A DNA stretch of 64,000 nucleotides from Methylobacterium radiotolerans JCM 2831 (GTDB lineage: Bacteria > Pseudomonadota > Alphaproteobacteria > Rhizobiales > Beijerinckiaceae), in the NCBI RefSeq assembly GCF_000019725.1, contig NC_010505.1, forward strand, positions 2,979,001 to 3,043,000. Direction: 5' to 3'. Positions 8,823 through 17,580 of this stretch are shown here, one piece after another. How positions within the stretch are numbered: position 1 is the stretch's first letter; every line of letters starts with the position of its first letter. A model generated the notes under the pieces. The model was not told the origin of the DNA. It saw nothing but the letters and a program-made list of their open reading frames with translations, and made no database searches. The position numbers and the translations under genes are program-made.

Positions 8823-9746
8823 ATGTTGAACCGCCCCCTGCGCATCGGCACCCGCGGCTCTCCGATGGCGCTCGCGCAGACCGGGATGGTGCGTGACCGG
8901 ATCGTGGCGGCCAATCCGGGCTTGGAGACCGAGCTGGTGGTCGTGACCACCGTGGCCGACAAGATCCTGGACCGGCCCCTGTCCGAGATCGGCGGCAAGG
9001 GCCTGTTCACCAAGGAGTTGGAGCAGGCCCTGTTCGCCGGCGAGGTCGACGTCGCCGTGCATTCCATGAAGGACGTGGAGACCTGGCTCCCCGACGGCCT
9101 CACCATCGCCTGCATCCTCGAGCGCGACGACCCGCGAGACGCCTTCCTGTCGCCGCACGCCGACGGCCTGGCGGGGCTGGCGGCGGGCGCGCGGGTCGGG
9201 ACCTCGTCGCTCCGCCGCGGCGCGCAGGTCCTGATGCGGCGGCCCGATCTCCGGGTCGTGCCGCTGCGGGGCAACGCCAACACGCGGATGCGCAAGCTCG
9301 AGGCCGGTGAGTGCGACGCGACGCTCCTCGCCCTGGCGGGCCTGCAGCGCCTCGGCCTGGAAAGCATGGCGCGCAGCGTCCTCTCGGTCGAGGAGATGCT
9401 GCCGGCCGTGGCGCAGGGTGCCCTGGGGATCGAGTGTCGCGCGGACGACGCCGTGATCCGCGACCTCCTGGCGCCGATCGCGTGCGAGCGGACCACCGTC
9501 GCGGTCTCGGCCGAGCGGGCGCTGCTCGCGGAACTCGACGGGTCCTGCCGGACCCCCATCGCGGCCCTCGCGCAGATCGACGGGGATAGCCTGCGGATCG
9601 ACGGGCTCTTGTTCCTGCCCGACGGCAGCCGCCACTGGGCCGCGTCCCGGCAGGGGCTCGTCGCGGAGGCAGAGCGCATCGGCCGCGAGGCGGGGGCCGC
9701 GCTCAAGGCGGCGGCCGGCGACACCTACACCCGCCACCTCCAGTGA
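8823..9746 (+). CDS. hemC: hydroxymethylbilane synthase (porphobilinogen deaminase)
   Basis: Cytosolic enzyme that joins four porphobilinogens into hydroxymethylbilane for haem, cobalamin and bacteriochlorophyll synthesis. The 307-residue protein starts at the ATG at 8823 (an in-frame GTG at 8808 is less likely). It has the opening RIGTRGSPMALAQ, the substrate-binding SLRRGAQ and RGNANTRM stretches, and the cofactor-anchoring cysteine in DGSCRTPIAA, to which dipyrromethane attaches. Length and motif order are standard. The phzF-like gene follows after 10 bp and may be co-transcribed. Confidence 0.97.
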   Translation: MLNRPLRIGTRGSPMALAQTGMVRDRIVAANPGLETELVVVTTVADKILDRPLSEIGGKGLFTKELEQALFAGEVDVAVHSMKDVETWLPDGLTIACILERDDPRDAFLSPHADGLAGLAAGARVGTSSLRRGAQVLMRRPDLRVVPLRGNANTRMRKLEAGECDATLLALAGLQRLGLESMARSVLSVEEMLPAVAQGALGIECRADDAVIRDLLAPIACERTTVAVSAERALLAELDGSCRTPIAALAQIDGDSLRIDGLLFLPDGSRHWAASRQGLVAEAERIGREAGAALKAAAGDTYTRHLQ

Positions 9747-9756
9747 GATCCGGCCG

Positions 9757-10629
9757 ATGCCGCCCGTGACCCTGGTCGACGTCTTCACGCACGCGGGCGC
9801 GGGCGGCAATCCCTGCCCCGTCGTGACCGACGCGCGGGACCTCGACGCGTCCGCCATGCGCGACGTCGCGCGGCGCTACGGCCACGAATCGGGCTTCGCG
9901 CTGCCGGCGGAGGATGCCGCCCATGATCTGCGCCTGCGCTTCTTCGTGCCGAACCACGAGATGGAGATGTGTGCCCACGCCACCATCGGCGTCCTGTGGG
10001 TGCTCGCTCGCGAGGGGCGGCTTCCGGAAGCGTCGGTCCGGATCGCGACCGGCAGCGGCTCCGTGACGGGGTTCGTGAGCTCGCGCGGCGCGGATGTCTG
10101 GAGCGTCGCGATCACGCAGCCGGTCGGCCGCGTGCGGCCGCTGACGGACGAGCAGAGCGCCGACGTCCAGGCGGCGCTCGGGTCCGGGCGCGACGCCCTC
10201 GCCGCGCGGCCGGTCCACAACGCCGTGACCTCGCGGGTCAAAACGCTCGTGCCGATGCGCGATGCGGCCGCACTCAACGCCCTCGCGCCCGCGAGCGACG
10301 CCGTCGAGGCCGCCTGCGCGCGGATCGGCTCGACCGGGCTGTATCCCTACGCCGTGCTCGACGGGCCGGCCCGGCTGTTCGAGGCACGGCAATTCCCCCG
10401 CGCCTCCGGCTATCCCGAGGATGCCGCCACGGGCATCGCTGCCGCGGCCCTGGCCTTCGGGCTGCTGCAGGACGGCCTCATCGAGCCGGACGACCGTCCG
10501 ATCCGGATCCTGCAGGGCCGGGTCATGGGCCGCCTGTCCGAGATCCGGGTGCGGCTCGGCTTCGCGAACGGGCGCCCGGTCGGGTGTCTGCTGGAGGGCG
10601 ACGTCGCTCTCGACAGGTCCGGCCACTAG
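9757..10629 (+). CDS. PhzF-family isomerase/epimerase
   Basis: Protein of 290 residues with the two-lobed diaminopimelate-epimerase-like fold typical of PhzF. The marks are the start VTLVDVFTHAGAGGNPCPVV, the active-site glutamate in GHESGFAL, the MEMCAHATIGVLW stretch and the C-terminal lobe motif ASGYPEDAATGIAA. In phenazine producers PhzF isomerises DHHA, but most family members are of unknown substrate and no phenazine genes are here. It follows hemC by 10 bp, probably in the same transcript. Confidence 0.9.
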   Translation: MPPVTLVDVFTHAGAGGNPCPVVTDARDLDASAMRDVARRYGHESGFALPAEDAAHDLRLRFFVPNHEMEMCAHATIGVLWVLAREGRLPEASVRIATGSGSVTGFVSSRGADVWSVAITQPVGRVRPLTDEQSADVQAALGSGRDALAARPVHNAVTSRVKTLVPMRDAAALNALAPASDAVEAACARIGSTGLYPYAVLDGPARLFEARQFPRASGYPEDAATGIAAAALAFGLLQDGLIEPDDRPIRILQGRVMGRLSEIRVRLGFANGRPVGCLLEGDVALDRSGH

Positions 10630-10682
10630 GACGGGGACGACTCGCGCCCGTCTACGGAAGGTCGGAGGGCTCGACGACGTAG

Positions 10683-10778
10683 CACATCATCGACGTCCGC
10701 GAGGCGGCGACGCCGCCGGACGTGAGCCGGCGCAACATCATCAACGTCGAGGCGCCCTGGGCCTCGTGGAAGGCCTAA
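10683..10778 (+). pseudogene. possible C-terminal relic of a lost gene
   Basis: After an in-frame TAG, 31 codons (10683-10775) read HIIDVREAATPPDVSRRN then IINVEAPWASWKA, followed by a TAA stop. The composition looks like a genuine protein C-terminus rather than random GC-rich sequence, but nothing upstream of the TAG in this frame continues it. I cannot name the family. It may be debris of a gene that once stood between the PhzF gene and the carotenoid genes. Confidence 0.25.
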
Positions 10779-11035
10779 TCCGCCCGTGCCTGGCGCGGTA
10801 TCCGGCCGGAAAGGGCGAGATCGCGGTGGATGAGCGCGGCCGGATCGCGGGGAGGTTTGCGTCGAGCCGTCACACCTTGGAGGGGCCGGCGTCCGTCGCG
10901 GTCGATTCGATCCGCTTCGCCGTCCAGATCGCGGCGGATGCTGGAGCGGACCGCGATTTGCTGCCAGACCCCGACGCCCAGCGCGGGGGCGAAGACGAGG
11001 CCGATATCGTGGGCGGCGAACGCTCGGCCGCTCAC
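10775..11035 (-). CDS. small putative membrane protein downstream of crtB
   Basis: An 86-residue open frame with a GTG start at 11035, 22 bp after the crtB stop and on the same strand. Residues 10-27 (IGLVFAPALGVGVWQQI) form one membrane helix followed by a basic cytoplasmic stretch, RSSIRRD. The rest is low-complexity and basic. Small one-helix proteins beside carotenoid genes are plausible, but I do not recognise this one. The composition of the second half is poor for a real protein, so it may be shorter or decayed. Confidence 0.4.
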   Translation of the reverse strand: MSGRAFAAHDIGLVFAPALGVGVWQQIAVRSSIRRDLDGEADRIDRDGRRPLQGVTARRKPPRDPAALIHRDLALSGRIPRQARAD

Positions 11036-11057
11036 CCGGGAGCCTCCGCCGCGCCGA

Positions 11058-12128
11058 TCAGGACGATGCGGAGCGGCCGAACGCCTCGCGCTCGCGCATC
11101 CGCTCGATCAGGTCGAGGACGTGCACGACGCGGCCGCTGACGTCGTACCAGGGCCGCAGCGGCGTTCGCCCGCGCATCGGCAGGAACGGCTGGGCCGTTA
11201 CCGCCTCGATCAGGAACGCCGTCTCGGGAAGCGGCGGCGCGCCGAGGCCGGCCGCGTCCGCGGGCGTGCGGAGCGCGCGGGCGATCAGCGCGAGCTTCCG
11301 CCCCGTCGTGACGCGGGCGCGGTGGCGAACCGAATCGTAGCCTTGCGCCGCCACGACCTTGCCGATCTCGGCATAGATCAGCCCCGCCGCCCGGATCGAG
11401 GGCCGGCAGCCGCTGGGCAGCACCGCGATCCCGGCCTCCGCGCGGGCGTAGAGGTTGTCCGCCTCGGCGAGGAGACGGGCCACGGTGCCGGCCAGCGCCG
11501 GGCTCGGCCGCGGATCGGCGAGGAAGGCGTCCGGATCGAGTCCGGCCTCCCGCATCCAGTCCAGCGGCAGGTAGAGGCGGCCCATCCGCGCGTCCTCGCC
11601 GACGTCGCGGGCGATGTTGGTGAGCTGCATCGCTGCGCCGAGATCGCAGGCGCGGGCGAGCGCGTCGGGATCGCGGGTGCCCATGATCAGGGCCATCATC
11701 GCCCCGACCGAGCCCGCCACCCGGGCGGCGTAAGCGTTGAGCGCCCCGAGATCGGCGTAGCGCCGGCCCTCGGCATCCCACGCGAAGCCTTCGATCAGCG
11801 CGCGCGGAAGCGCTTCCGGGATCGCGTGGGCCGTGACGATCTCCGCGAAGGCGCGGTCAGCCGGGGCGTCGGCGGGGCGGCCGGCATAGGCTTGGCCGAT
11901 CCTGCTCTCGAGCCGCGCGACGGCGCTGCGCCTCTCGGCCGGGCTCGCCGCATCGTCGACGAGGTCGTCCGACAGCCGGCAGAAGGCGTAGAGGCCGTAG
12001 GCCGCCTCGCGCATATCCGCCGGCAGCAATCGGCCGGCCGCGAAGAAGCTCTTCGAGCCGGCCCGGATCGCCATCCGGCAGGCGGTCCGGTCGGCTGCGG
12101 CGGCGAATTCAGGCGGTAACGCGGGCAT
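11058..12128 (-). CDS. crtB: phytoene synthase
   Basis: Prenyltransferase that condenses two geranylgeranyl diphosphates to phytoene (or makes the C30 equivalent from farnesyl diphosphate). The first Mg-binding motif appears as RLSDDLVDD, and the second as NIARDVGEDARMGRLYLP, both with intact aspartates. GSKSFFAAGRLLP at the start and FAWDAEGRRYADLGALNAYAARVAGSVG in the middle are also family traits. From the ATG at 12128 it is 356 residues, somewhat longer than usual, with a C-terminal extension. The start lies inside the last 20 bp of crtI, so the two are translationally coupled. Confidence 0.94.
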   Translation of the reverse strand: MPALPPEFAAAADRTACRMAIRAGSKSFFAAGRLLPADMREAAYGLYAFCRLSDDLVDDAASPAERRSAVARLESRIGQAYAGRPADAPADRAFAEIVTAHAIPEALPRALIEGFAWDAEGRRYADLGALNAYAARVAGSVGAMMALIMGTRDPDALARACDLGAAMQLTNIARDVGEDARMGRLYLPLDWMREAGLDPDAFLADPRPSPALAGTVARLLAEADNLYARAEAGIAVLPSGCRPSIRAAGLIYAEIGKVVAAQGYDSVRHRARVTTGRKLALIARALRTPADAAGLGAPPLPETAFLIEAVTAQPFLPMRGRTPLRPWYDVSGRVVHVLDLIERMREREAFGRSASS

Positions 12129-13632
12129 CGGGGACCACGCTGTCGAGGATGCGGGCGGAGGAGAGCACCCCGGGGAGGCCCGCACCCGGATGCGTGCCGG
12201 CCCCGACGAGGTAGAGATTGCGGACCGCGCTCGACCGGTTGTGCGGACGGAACCAGGCCGATTGCGTCAGCACCGGCTCCAAGCCGAAGCCCGATCCGCG
12301 GTAGCTCAGGAAGTCGTCCTGGAAATCCAGCGGCGTCGTCACCTTCGAGGTCACGATGGCCTCCGACAGGCCGGGCATCACGCTCGCCTCCAGCATCGCG
12401 GCGATCCGGCGCCGATACGGTTCGGCGAGGGTCTGCCAATCCTGGCCGCCGGCGAGGTTGGGAACCGGGGCCAGCACGTAGAAGGCGTCGCATCCCGGCG
12501 GGGCGAGGCTCGGATCGGTCGCGGTCGGCCGGTGCAGGTACAGGCTCGCATCCTCGGCCAGCACCTTGCGATCGAAGATGTCCGCGAGCAGGCCGCGGTA
12601 TCGCGGCCCGAGCAGGATCGTGTGGTGATCCACCTCCGGGTAGCGCCGCGCGGTGCCGAAGTACCAGACGAACAGCCCCATCGACGAGCGGGCGCGCTGG
12701 AACCGCCCCGGGCTCCAGCGCTGCGCCTCCGGCAGCAGACGCGCGTGCGTCACGGCCGAGTCGGCGTTGGACACCACCACGTCGGCGGCGATCGTCTCGC
12801 CGCTCGTCAGGTCCACGCCCGTCGCCGCCCCCTCCTCCACCCGGATGCGCGCGACCTCGACGCCGAGGCGCAGGCGACCGCCCTGCGACCGGATCAGCCG
12901 CACCAGACCGTCGACCAGCTGGCCGGTACCGCCCATGGCGAAGTGGACGCCCCAGCGCCGCTCGAGGTCGGCGATCAGGCAGTAGATGGCGCTGGCCCGG
13001 AACGGGTTTCCCCCGATCAGGAGCGGATGGAAGCTGAACACCGTCCGCAGCCGCTCGTCGCGGATGAAGCGCGCCACCACGTCGTGTACCGAGCGGTGGC
13101 CCGAGAGGCGGAGCAGGTCCGGCGCGATCTTCAGCATCGCGCCGACGCTGCCGAAGGGCACGTGACCGAGCTGCTCGAACCCGATCCGGCACACGGCGCG
13201 GCTGTGCGCCATGAAGCGCTCGTAGCCCGCAACATCATCGGGCGCGAAGCGCGCCACCTCGGCGCGCATCCGGTCCACGTCGCCGCTGTAGGCGAAGGAC
13301 GTCCCGTCGGCGAAGCGGATCCGGTAGAACGGATCCATCGGAACTAGCGTCACGTCGTCGGCGAGCCTGCGACCGGCGAGATGCCAGAGTTCCTCGAACA
13401 GCTGCGGCGCGGTGACGATGGTTGGACCGGCGTCGAAGGTGAAGCCGTCCTGCCGGTGGACGCGGGCGCGTCCCCCCGGCTGCGCGAGGCGCTCGAGCAC
13501 GGTCACGCGGTAGCCGCGGGCGCCCAGCCGGACCGCCGCGGCGAGACCGCCGAAGCCCGAGCCGACCACGACGGCGTGCGGGCGCCGATCGATCTCTTGC
13601 GCAACCCGGTGGTCGACCGCGAGTGTCAGCAT
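12109..13632 (-). CDS. crtI: phytoene desaturase (CrtI-type carotenoid desaturase)
   Basis: FAD-dependent membrane-associated desaturase that introduces double bonds into phytoene. The N-terminal dinucleotide-binding motif reads AVVVGSGFGGLAAAVRLGARG, followed by the bacterial CrtI stretch LERLAQPGGRARV. The C-terminal signature NLYLVGAGTHPGAGLPGV is the second FAD contact. Length is 507 residues, normal for the family. How many desaturations occur cannot be read from sequence. It forms an operon with crtB. The start codon sits inside a PpsR/CrtJ-type palindrome and the ribosome-binding AAAGGA lies unusually far upstream, so a slightly different start is possible. Confidence 0.94.
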   Translation of the reverse strand: MLTLAVDHRVAQEIDRRPHAVVVGSGFGGLAAAVRLGARGYRVTVLERLAQPGGRARVHRQDGFTFDAGPTIVTAPQLFEELWHLAGRRLADDVTLVPMDPFYRIRFADGTSFAYSGDVDRMRAEVARFAPDDVAGYERFMAHSRAVCRIGFEQLGHVPFGSVGAMLKIAPDLLRLSGHRSVHDVVARFIRDERLRTVFSFHPLLIGGNPFRASAIYCLIADLERRWGVHFAMGGTGQLVDGLVRLIRSQGGRLRLGVEVARIRVEEGAATGVDLTSGETIAADVVVSNADSAVTHARLLPEAQRWSPGRFQRARSSMGLFVWYFGTARRYPEVDHHTILLGPRYRGLLADIFDRKVLAEDASLYLHRPTATDPSLAPPGCDAFYVLAPVPNLAGGQDWQTLAEPYRRRIAAMLEASVMPGLSEAIVTSKVTTPLDFQDDFLSYRGSGFGLEPVLTQSAWFRPHNRSSAVRNLYLVGAGTHPGAGLPGVLSSARILDSVVPDARVTA

Positions 13633-13643
13633 CAGTTGACACT
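13622..13643. promoter_or_regulatory. PpsR/CrtJ-type operator (TGTC-N10-GACA) at the crtI start
   Basis: AGTGTCA (13622-13628) and TGACACT (13637-13643) are perfect inverted arms with an 8-bp centre, containing TGT-N12-ACA exactly. This is the known recognition sequence of the redox- and light-responsive repressor PpsR/CrtJ, which controls carotenoid and bacteriochlorophyll genes in phototrophic alphaproteobacteria. It overlaps the crtI start codon. Confidence 0.65.
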
Positions 13644-13706
13644 ATCGCGGTCCTTTCCCGGCGCGCAAGGCCGGAAACGTGCGCGGCCTATCGGTGCGCA
13701 GACCGT

Positions 13707-15239
13707 TCAGAACTCGCCCGCGAGACCGGCGCGAACGCCGACAGCGTTGTCGCCGCCGTAGGCCACGCCCGCGGTCACGGCGATCGGGACGCAGCAGGTC
13801 GGCAACCGGTGCGCCACCGCGAGGCCACCGGCCCATTCGCCCCGGTAGGTCGCGCCGTTGGTGGCCCATGTCGTCTTGCCGGGCGCCGACGGCATGGGTG
13901 CGGTCGCCATCGCGATCGCCATGGCGACGCCCTGCCGGGCCTCCTTGCGGGTCTGGATCGCGTAGCGCTGGACCGAGTCGGTCTTGGCTTCCAGGTTGTT
14001 GACCTGCGCCTGCACCGAGTCGATCCGGTTGCCGAGGCCGGCGATCGTCGAGGGTCCGTAGGCCGAGGCCGCGAGGTTGCCGTTCGCGTCCGTGGTCACG
14101 AAGGCCGTCGCTCCGCTCTGCGCGGCGGCGCTCGCCTGCGAGGCAATGCCGGCCAGCCTGTAGGTGTTGGCGGAATTGCCGATCGCCACTTGATTGGCCT
14201 GGGTCGTCTTCACATTGGCGCCGATGGCGATCGTGTTGGCCTGATTGGCGGCCGCCCCGTTGCCGAGCGCCACGCTGTTGTTGCCGGCCGCCGAGGCGGC
14301 CGCACCGACGGCGGTCGAGCCGGTTCCGGTCGCGCCGGCGACGAAGCCCAGGGCGGTGCTCCCGGCCCCGGACGCCGCGGACGCCGTGCCGATCGCCGTT
14401 CCGCCGAGCCCCTGGGCGCTCGCCGCGTAGCCGAGGGCGACGCTGCCGGTGTTGGCCGCGCTGGCGCCGGTGCCGACGGCTGTCGAGGCGGTCCCGGCCG
14501 CGCTCGAACCGTAGCCCACAGCCAGCGCGTCGCTGCCGACGGCGATCGGCGCGGCCTGGTTGCTGGTGTTGTTGGCGGCGACGCCCGTGACGCTGGTGAG
14601 CTGCGAGAGCCTGAGCTCGTTGATGACAGTCTGGCCTTGGGACTGCGTCACGTTGCCGGTGATGATGTAGATGCCCTGATTGGAGCCGCCTCCGGTTCCC
14701 CCACCACCGGTTCCCCCACCACCAGTTCCGCCTCCGCCAGTCCCACCACCGCCGCCGCAGGTGCCGCAGCCTCCGGTCCCGGTCCCGCCCGCGGTTCCCA
14801 GAGTGAGCCCGGTGCCGAGCAGCCCGTCTCCCGGACCGGTCGTGCCGACGAGCACGCCGGTCCCGAGCACGCCCCCGCCGGTGGTCCCGACGTTGAGCCC
14901 CGTTCCGAGGACTCCGCTTCCGGGAGCGGTGGTGCCCACCGTCACGCCGGTGCCGAGAACGCTGCCGCCGGTCGTGGTCCCGACATTGAGGCCGGTCCCG
15001 AGGACCCCGCTACCCGGGCTGCTCGTGCCAATGGTCAGCCCGGTGCCGAGAATGCCATTCGTGGTTGTATCGAGCGTGCCGCGGAGGAGCTGTGCCCGGG
15101 CGGGCGTCGCCAGGGCCGTGCAGAGGAGGAGGCCGGCCGCGATCGGGATCGCGCGGGCGGCGCCCGGACGGATGGCAGAGAGCATCGCAGTCCGCGGCAC
15201 AGCCGGGACGACGGTCAAGGGACGCATCTGGAACTCCAT
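13707..15239 (-). CDS. trimeric autotransporter adhesin (YadA-like)
   Basis: Outer-membrane adhesin of 510 residues. A signal peptide ends at TPARA-Q (about residue 49). Then come six near-repeats of LGTG(L/V)xxGT (about 63-150), a glycine-rich linker of four GGGTG units with a CGTC pair, and a YadA head with repeats such as SVALGYAASAQG, STALGFVAGATG and NSVALGNGAAAN (about 235-370). A short coiled-coil stalk (QAQVNNLEAKTDSVQR) leads to the membrane anchor, ending in the outer-membrane terminal phenylalanine (AGLAGEF). The start could be the ATG at 15239 or at 15227. It is divergent from the fucose synthase gene. Confidence 0.87.
   Translation of the reverse strand: MEFQMRPLTVVPAVPRTAMLSAIRPGAARAIPIAAGLLLCTALATPARAQLLRGTLDTTTNGILGTGLTIGTSSPGSGVLGTGLNVGTTTGGSVLGTGVTVGTTAPGSGVLGTGLNVGTTGGGVLGTGVLVGTTGPGDGLLGTGLTLGTAGGTGTGGCGTCGGGGGTGGGGTGGGGTGGGGTGGGSNQGIYIITGNVTQSQGQTVINELRLSQLTSVTGVAANNTSNQAAPIAVGSDALAVGYGSSAAGTASTAVGTGASAANTGSVALGYAASAQGLGGTAIGTASAASGAGSTALGFVAGATGTGSTAVGAAASAAGNNSVALGNGAAANQANTIAIGANVKTTQANQVAIGNSANTYRLAGIASQASAAAQSGATAFVTTDANGNLAASAYGPSTIAGLGNRIDSVQAQVNNLEAKTDSVQRYAIQTRKEARQGVAMAIAMATAPMPSAPGKTTWATNGATYRGEWAGGLAVAHRLPTCCVPIAVTAGVAYGGDNAVGVRAGLAGEF
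14694..14753. repeat. four 15-bp tandem repeats in the adhesin gene
   Basis: The unit GGTTCCCCCACCACC occurs at 14694-14708 and 14709-14723 exactly, with two diverged copies at 14724-14738 and 14739-14753. They encode the glycine-rich GGGTG linker on the minus strand, and the length is a whole number of codons, so copy changes would not shift the frame. Confidence 0.8.
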
Positions 15240-15428
15240 TGCTGCGCGGCCGGGGGCGTTTCCGAACCGGCCCTGCCATCCGCTGGTCGGTGAGCAGGAA
15301 CAAGATGCAGCTTCTGGTAGAATGATTAACGCTAACTTTCGGTTGTATTTGGATCCGTCGTTTCCCGTACAGTGACGCTGTCCGCGAGCGCCCGCGCGGG
15401 CGCCGCGGCCCGCCTCAGAAAACGCGTG

Positions 15429-15454
15429 TTTGCGCGGCGATATCGCGCCGCAAA
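15429..15454. promoter_or_regulatory. 26-bp near-perfect palindrome upstream of the fucose synthase gene
   Basis: Outer arms TTTGCG / CGCAAA and centre GCGATATCGC are exact inverted repeats; the whole 26-bp element has two mismatched pairs. It lies about 50 bp before the fcl start and 190 bp before the divergent adhesin. It may be an operator or a leader hairpin; no known regulator is implied. Confidence 0.4.
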
Positions 15455-15505
15455 GGGGCTATAGGGGCTTGGAATTCCGAGCTTTCGGCAGGGAACGGTT
15501 GCGTG

Positions 15506-16477
15506 ATGGACGGTCGAGGTCAGACCATTTTCGTGGCGGGCCATCGGGGGATGGTGGGCTCGGCGATCGTGCGTCGCCTGCGTGAGCTCGGTCACGAGCG
15601 GATCCTCACGGCCGACCGCCGGACCCTCGACCTTCTGGATCAGGCGGCGGTCCGGCGCTTCTTCGCCGAGAACCGCATCGATCAGGTCTACCTCGCCGCC
15701 GCCCGCGTCGGCGGCATCCACGCCAACAACACCTACCCGGCCGAGTTCATCCACGAGAACCTGCTGATCCAGTCGAACCTGATCGACGCCGCGCACACGC
15801 ACGATGTCGACCGGCTGCTGTTCCTCGGCTCGTCCTGCATCTACCCGAAGCTCGCCCCGCAGCCGATGCGCGAGGACGCCCTGCTGACCGGGCTGCTCGA
15901 GCCGACCAACGAGCCCTACGCGATCGCCAAGATCGCGGGGATCAAGATGTGCGAGAGCTACAACCGCCAGTACGGGCGCCGCTATCGCAGCGTCATGCCG
16001 ACCAACCTCTACGGGCCGAACGACAACTTCCATCCCGAGAACGCCCACGTGCTGCCGGCGCTGATGCGCCGCTTCCACGAGGCGAAGCAGGAGGGTCTGG
16101 CGAAGGTCACGGTCTGGGGCACCGGCCGCGCCATGCGCGAGTTCCTGCACGTCGACGACATGGCGCGGGCGAGCGTCTACGTGATGGAGATGGACGACGC
16201 GGTCTACGCCGCGAACACCCGCCCCGACCTGTCGCACATCAACGTCGGGACCGGCGAGGATTGCACCATCCGTCAGCTCGCCGAGGCGCTCGCGCGGGTG
16301 ATCGGCTACGCGGGCGAGCTGGCGTTCGACGCGACCAAGCCGGACGGCACGCCGCGCAAGCTGATGGACGTGTCGCGGCTGCGGGCGATGGGCTGGCGAC
16401 CGGAGATCGCCCTCGAGGACGGCCTGCGCCAGACCTACGGCTGGTTCCTGGAGAACCACGCGACCCTGCGGAGCTGA
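15506..16477 (+). CDS. fcl: GDP-L-fucose synthase
   Basis: Short-chain dehydrogenase-type epimerase/reductase that turns GDP-4-keto-6-deoxymannose into GDP-L-fucose with NADPH, supplying fucose for surface polysaccharide. The nucleotide-binding motif is [17 protein letters not shown]. The catalytic Ser-Tyr-Lys is seen in SSCIYPK and YAIAKIAG, with the family [11 protein letters not shown] motif after it. The length of 323 residues is standard. The partner GDP-mannose dehydratase is not beside it. Start taken at the ATG at 15506, one codon after a GTG, with AGGGAA upstream. The SGNH hydrolase genes follow on the same strand. Confidence 0.94.
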   Translation: MDGRGQTIFVAGHRGMVGSAIVRRLRELGHERILTADRRTLDLLDQAAVRRFFAENRIDQVYLAAARVGGIHANNTYPAEFIHENLLIQSNLIDAAHTHDVDRLLFLGSSCIYPKLAPQPMREDALLTGLLEPTNEPYAIAKIAGIKMCESYNRQYGRRYRSVMPTNLYGPNDNFHPENAHVLPALMRRFHEAKQEGLAKVTVWGTGRAMREFLHVDDMARASVYVMEMDDAVYAANTRPDLSHINVGTGEDCTIRQLAEALARVIGYAGELAFDATKPDGTPRKLMDVSRLRAMGWRPEIALEDGLRQTYGWFLENHATLRS

Positions 16478-16554
16478 GCGGGCCCTCCGCCCCGCCGCTC
16501 AATTCACCGATGATCGCACAGCCACCGGGTCCCCGCCCGGGGAGGAGACGGACC

Positions 16555-17577
16555 ATGGCCCACCGGCCGCCCGACGACAGCGCGGACGCGCGACGGCGGA
16601 AGTTCCTGCAGAGCTTCCAGAACTTCGACGCCAACAGCCGGTTTCCCGCACCCTACGCGCATTTCGCCGGCAAGCCGCTGACGGAGGCGTCCGGTCAGGG
16701 ATGGCGCTACGACGCCCTCGGGTACCGCAACGACGCGCACGCGGACGCGCGGCCGCCCTCCGAGACGCTGCGGGTCTTCGTGGTCGGCGACAGCACCCTG
16801 ATCGACGGCCAGGTCTTCGCCGACACCGTGCCCGGGCGGCTGGAGACCGGGCTGAAGCAGGCGCACGGGCCGGGCGCGCGGGTGTACAATTTCGGCGCGG
16901 TCTCGGCCTGCCTGAACCAGATGATCGCCCTGATCACGACGCGGCTGATGGACCTGCACCCCGACGTCATCCTGATCGTCGGCGGCGCGACCGACATCTT
17001 CCAGCCCTGGAGCTTCGATCCGCGGGCAGGCATCCCATACAATCACTTCGCGAACGAGAGCCTGTACGATTACTTCTTCGATCCGAGGAAGTCCGCCGAC
17101 GACGCGGAGGCCCTGTCGTATGACGGCCTGCAGGCGATGATCTTCAACCGCCTCGAGAACCTGCGCGCGCTGACGAACTGGCAGTCCGACATCTGGGAAT
17201 GGGAGGTGGTGCGGCAGTTCGAGCTGGCGCTGAAGCGCCTCGCGCGGCTCGCGCCGGGGATCGGCGCACCCGTGCGGTTTCTCCTGCAGCCGACGGTCGT
17301 CCGCAAGGAGACGCACGCGGCCGCGGAGGCCGGCGTCGCGTCCGGCGCGTTCCTCGCCTATCTCGACCGCCAGTACGAGCGCTTCGAGAGCGTCCTCGGG
17401 CGACTGGACGCCGCCGATCGGGTCTTCGCGGCGCGGGATCTGAGCCGGCTGTTCGAGGCCGAGACCCGTCCCCTGTTCACCGACATCGTCCACGTGACCT
17501 CGGAGGGGCGCCAGATGATGGCGGACCGCCTCCAGGCGGAGGTGATCGAGACAATCGGCATGGCGACGCCTGCCTGA
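16555..17577 (+). CDS. SGNH/GDSL-type hydrolase-like protein
   Basis: Protein of 340 residues from the ATG at 16555, which has a strong GGAGGAG ribosome-binding site. The SGNH fold is suggested by the block I motif VFVVGDSTLIDG (GDS with the nucleophile serine), the VSACLNQ glycine/alanine region, and VGGATDIFQP in place of the usual GxND block. The C-terminal TDIVHVTSEGRQMMADRL supplies the block V D-x-x-H. No signal peptide is visible, so it is likely cytoplasmic. Such proteins often remove or add acyl groups on glycans; the fucose synthase gene upstream favours a polysaccharide role, but that is inference. Confidence 0.75.
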   Translation: MAHRPPDDSADARRRKFLQSFQNFDANSRFPAPYAHFAGKPLTEASGQGWRYDALGYRNDAHADARPPSETLRVFVVGDSTLIDGQVFADTVPGRLETGLKQAHGPGARVYNFGAVSACLNQMIALITTRLMDLHPDVILIVGGATDIFQPWSFDPRAGIPYNHFANESLYDYFFDPRKSADDAEALSYDGLQAMIFNRLENLRALTNWQSDIWEWEVVRQFELALKRLARLAPGIGAPVRFLLQPTVVRKETHAAAEAGVASGAFLAYLDRQYERFESVLGRLDAADRVFAARDLSRLFEAETRPLFTDIVHVTSEGRQMMADRLQAEVIETIGMATPA

Positions 17578-17580
17578 GCC

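Noticed and set aside
14680..14760. The short tandem repeats as a CRISPR array
   Set aside because: The units are contiguous and in frame with a glycine-rich protein; there are no unique spacers and no cas genes.
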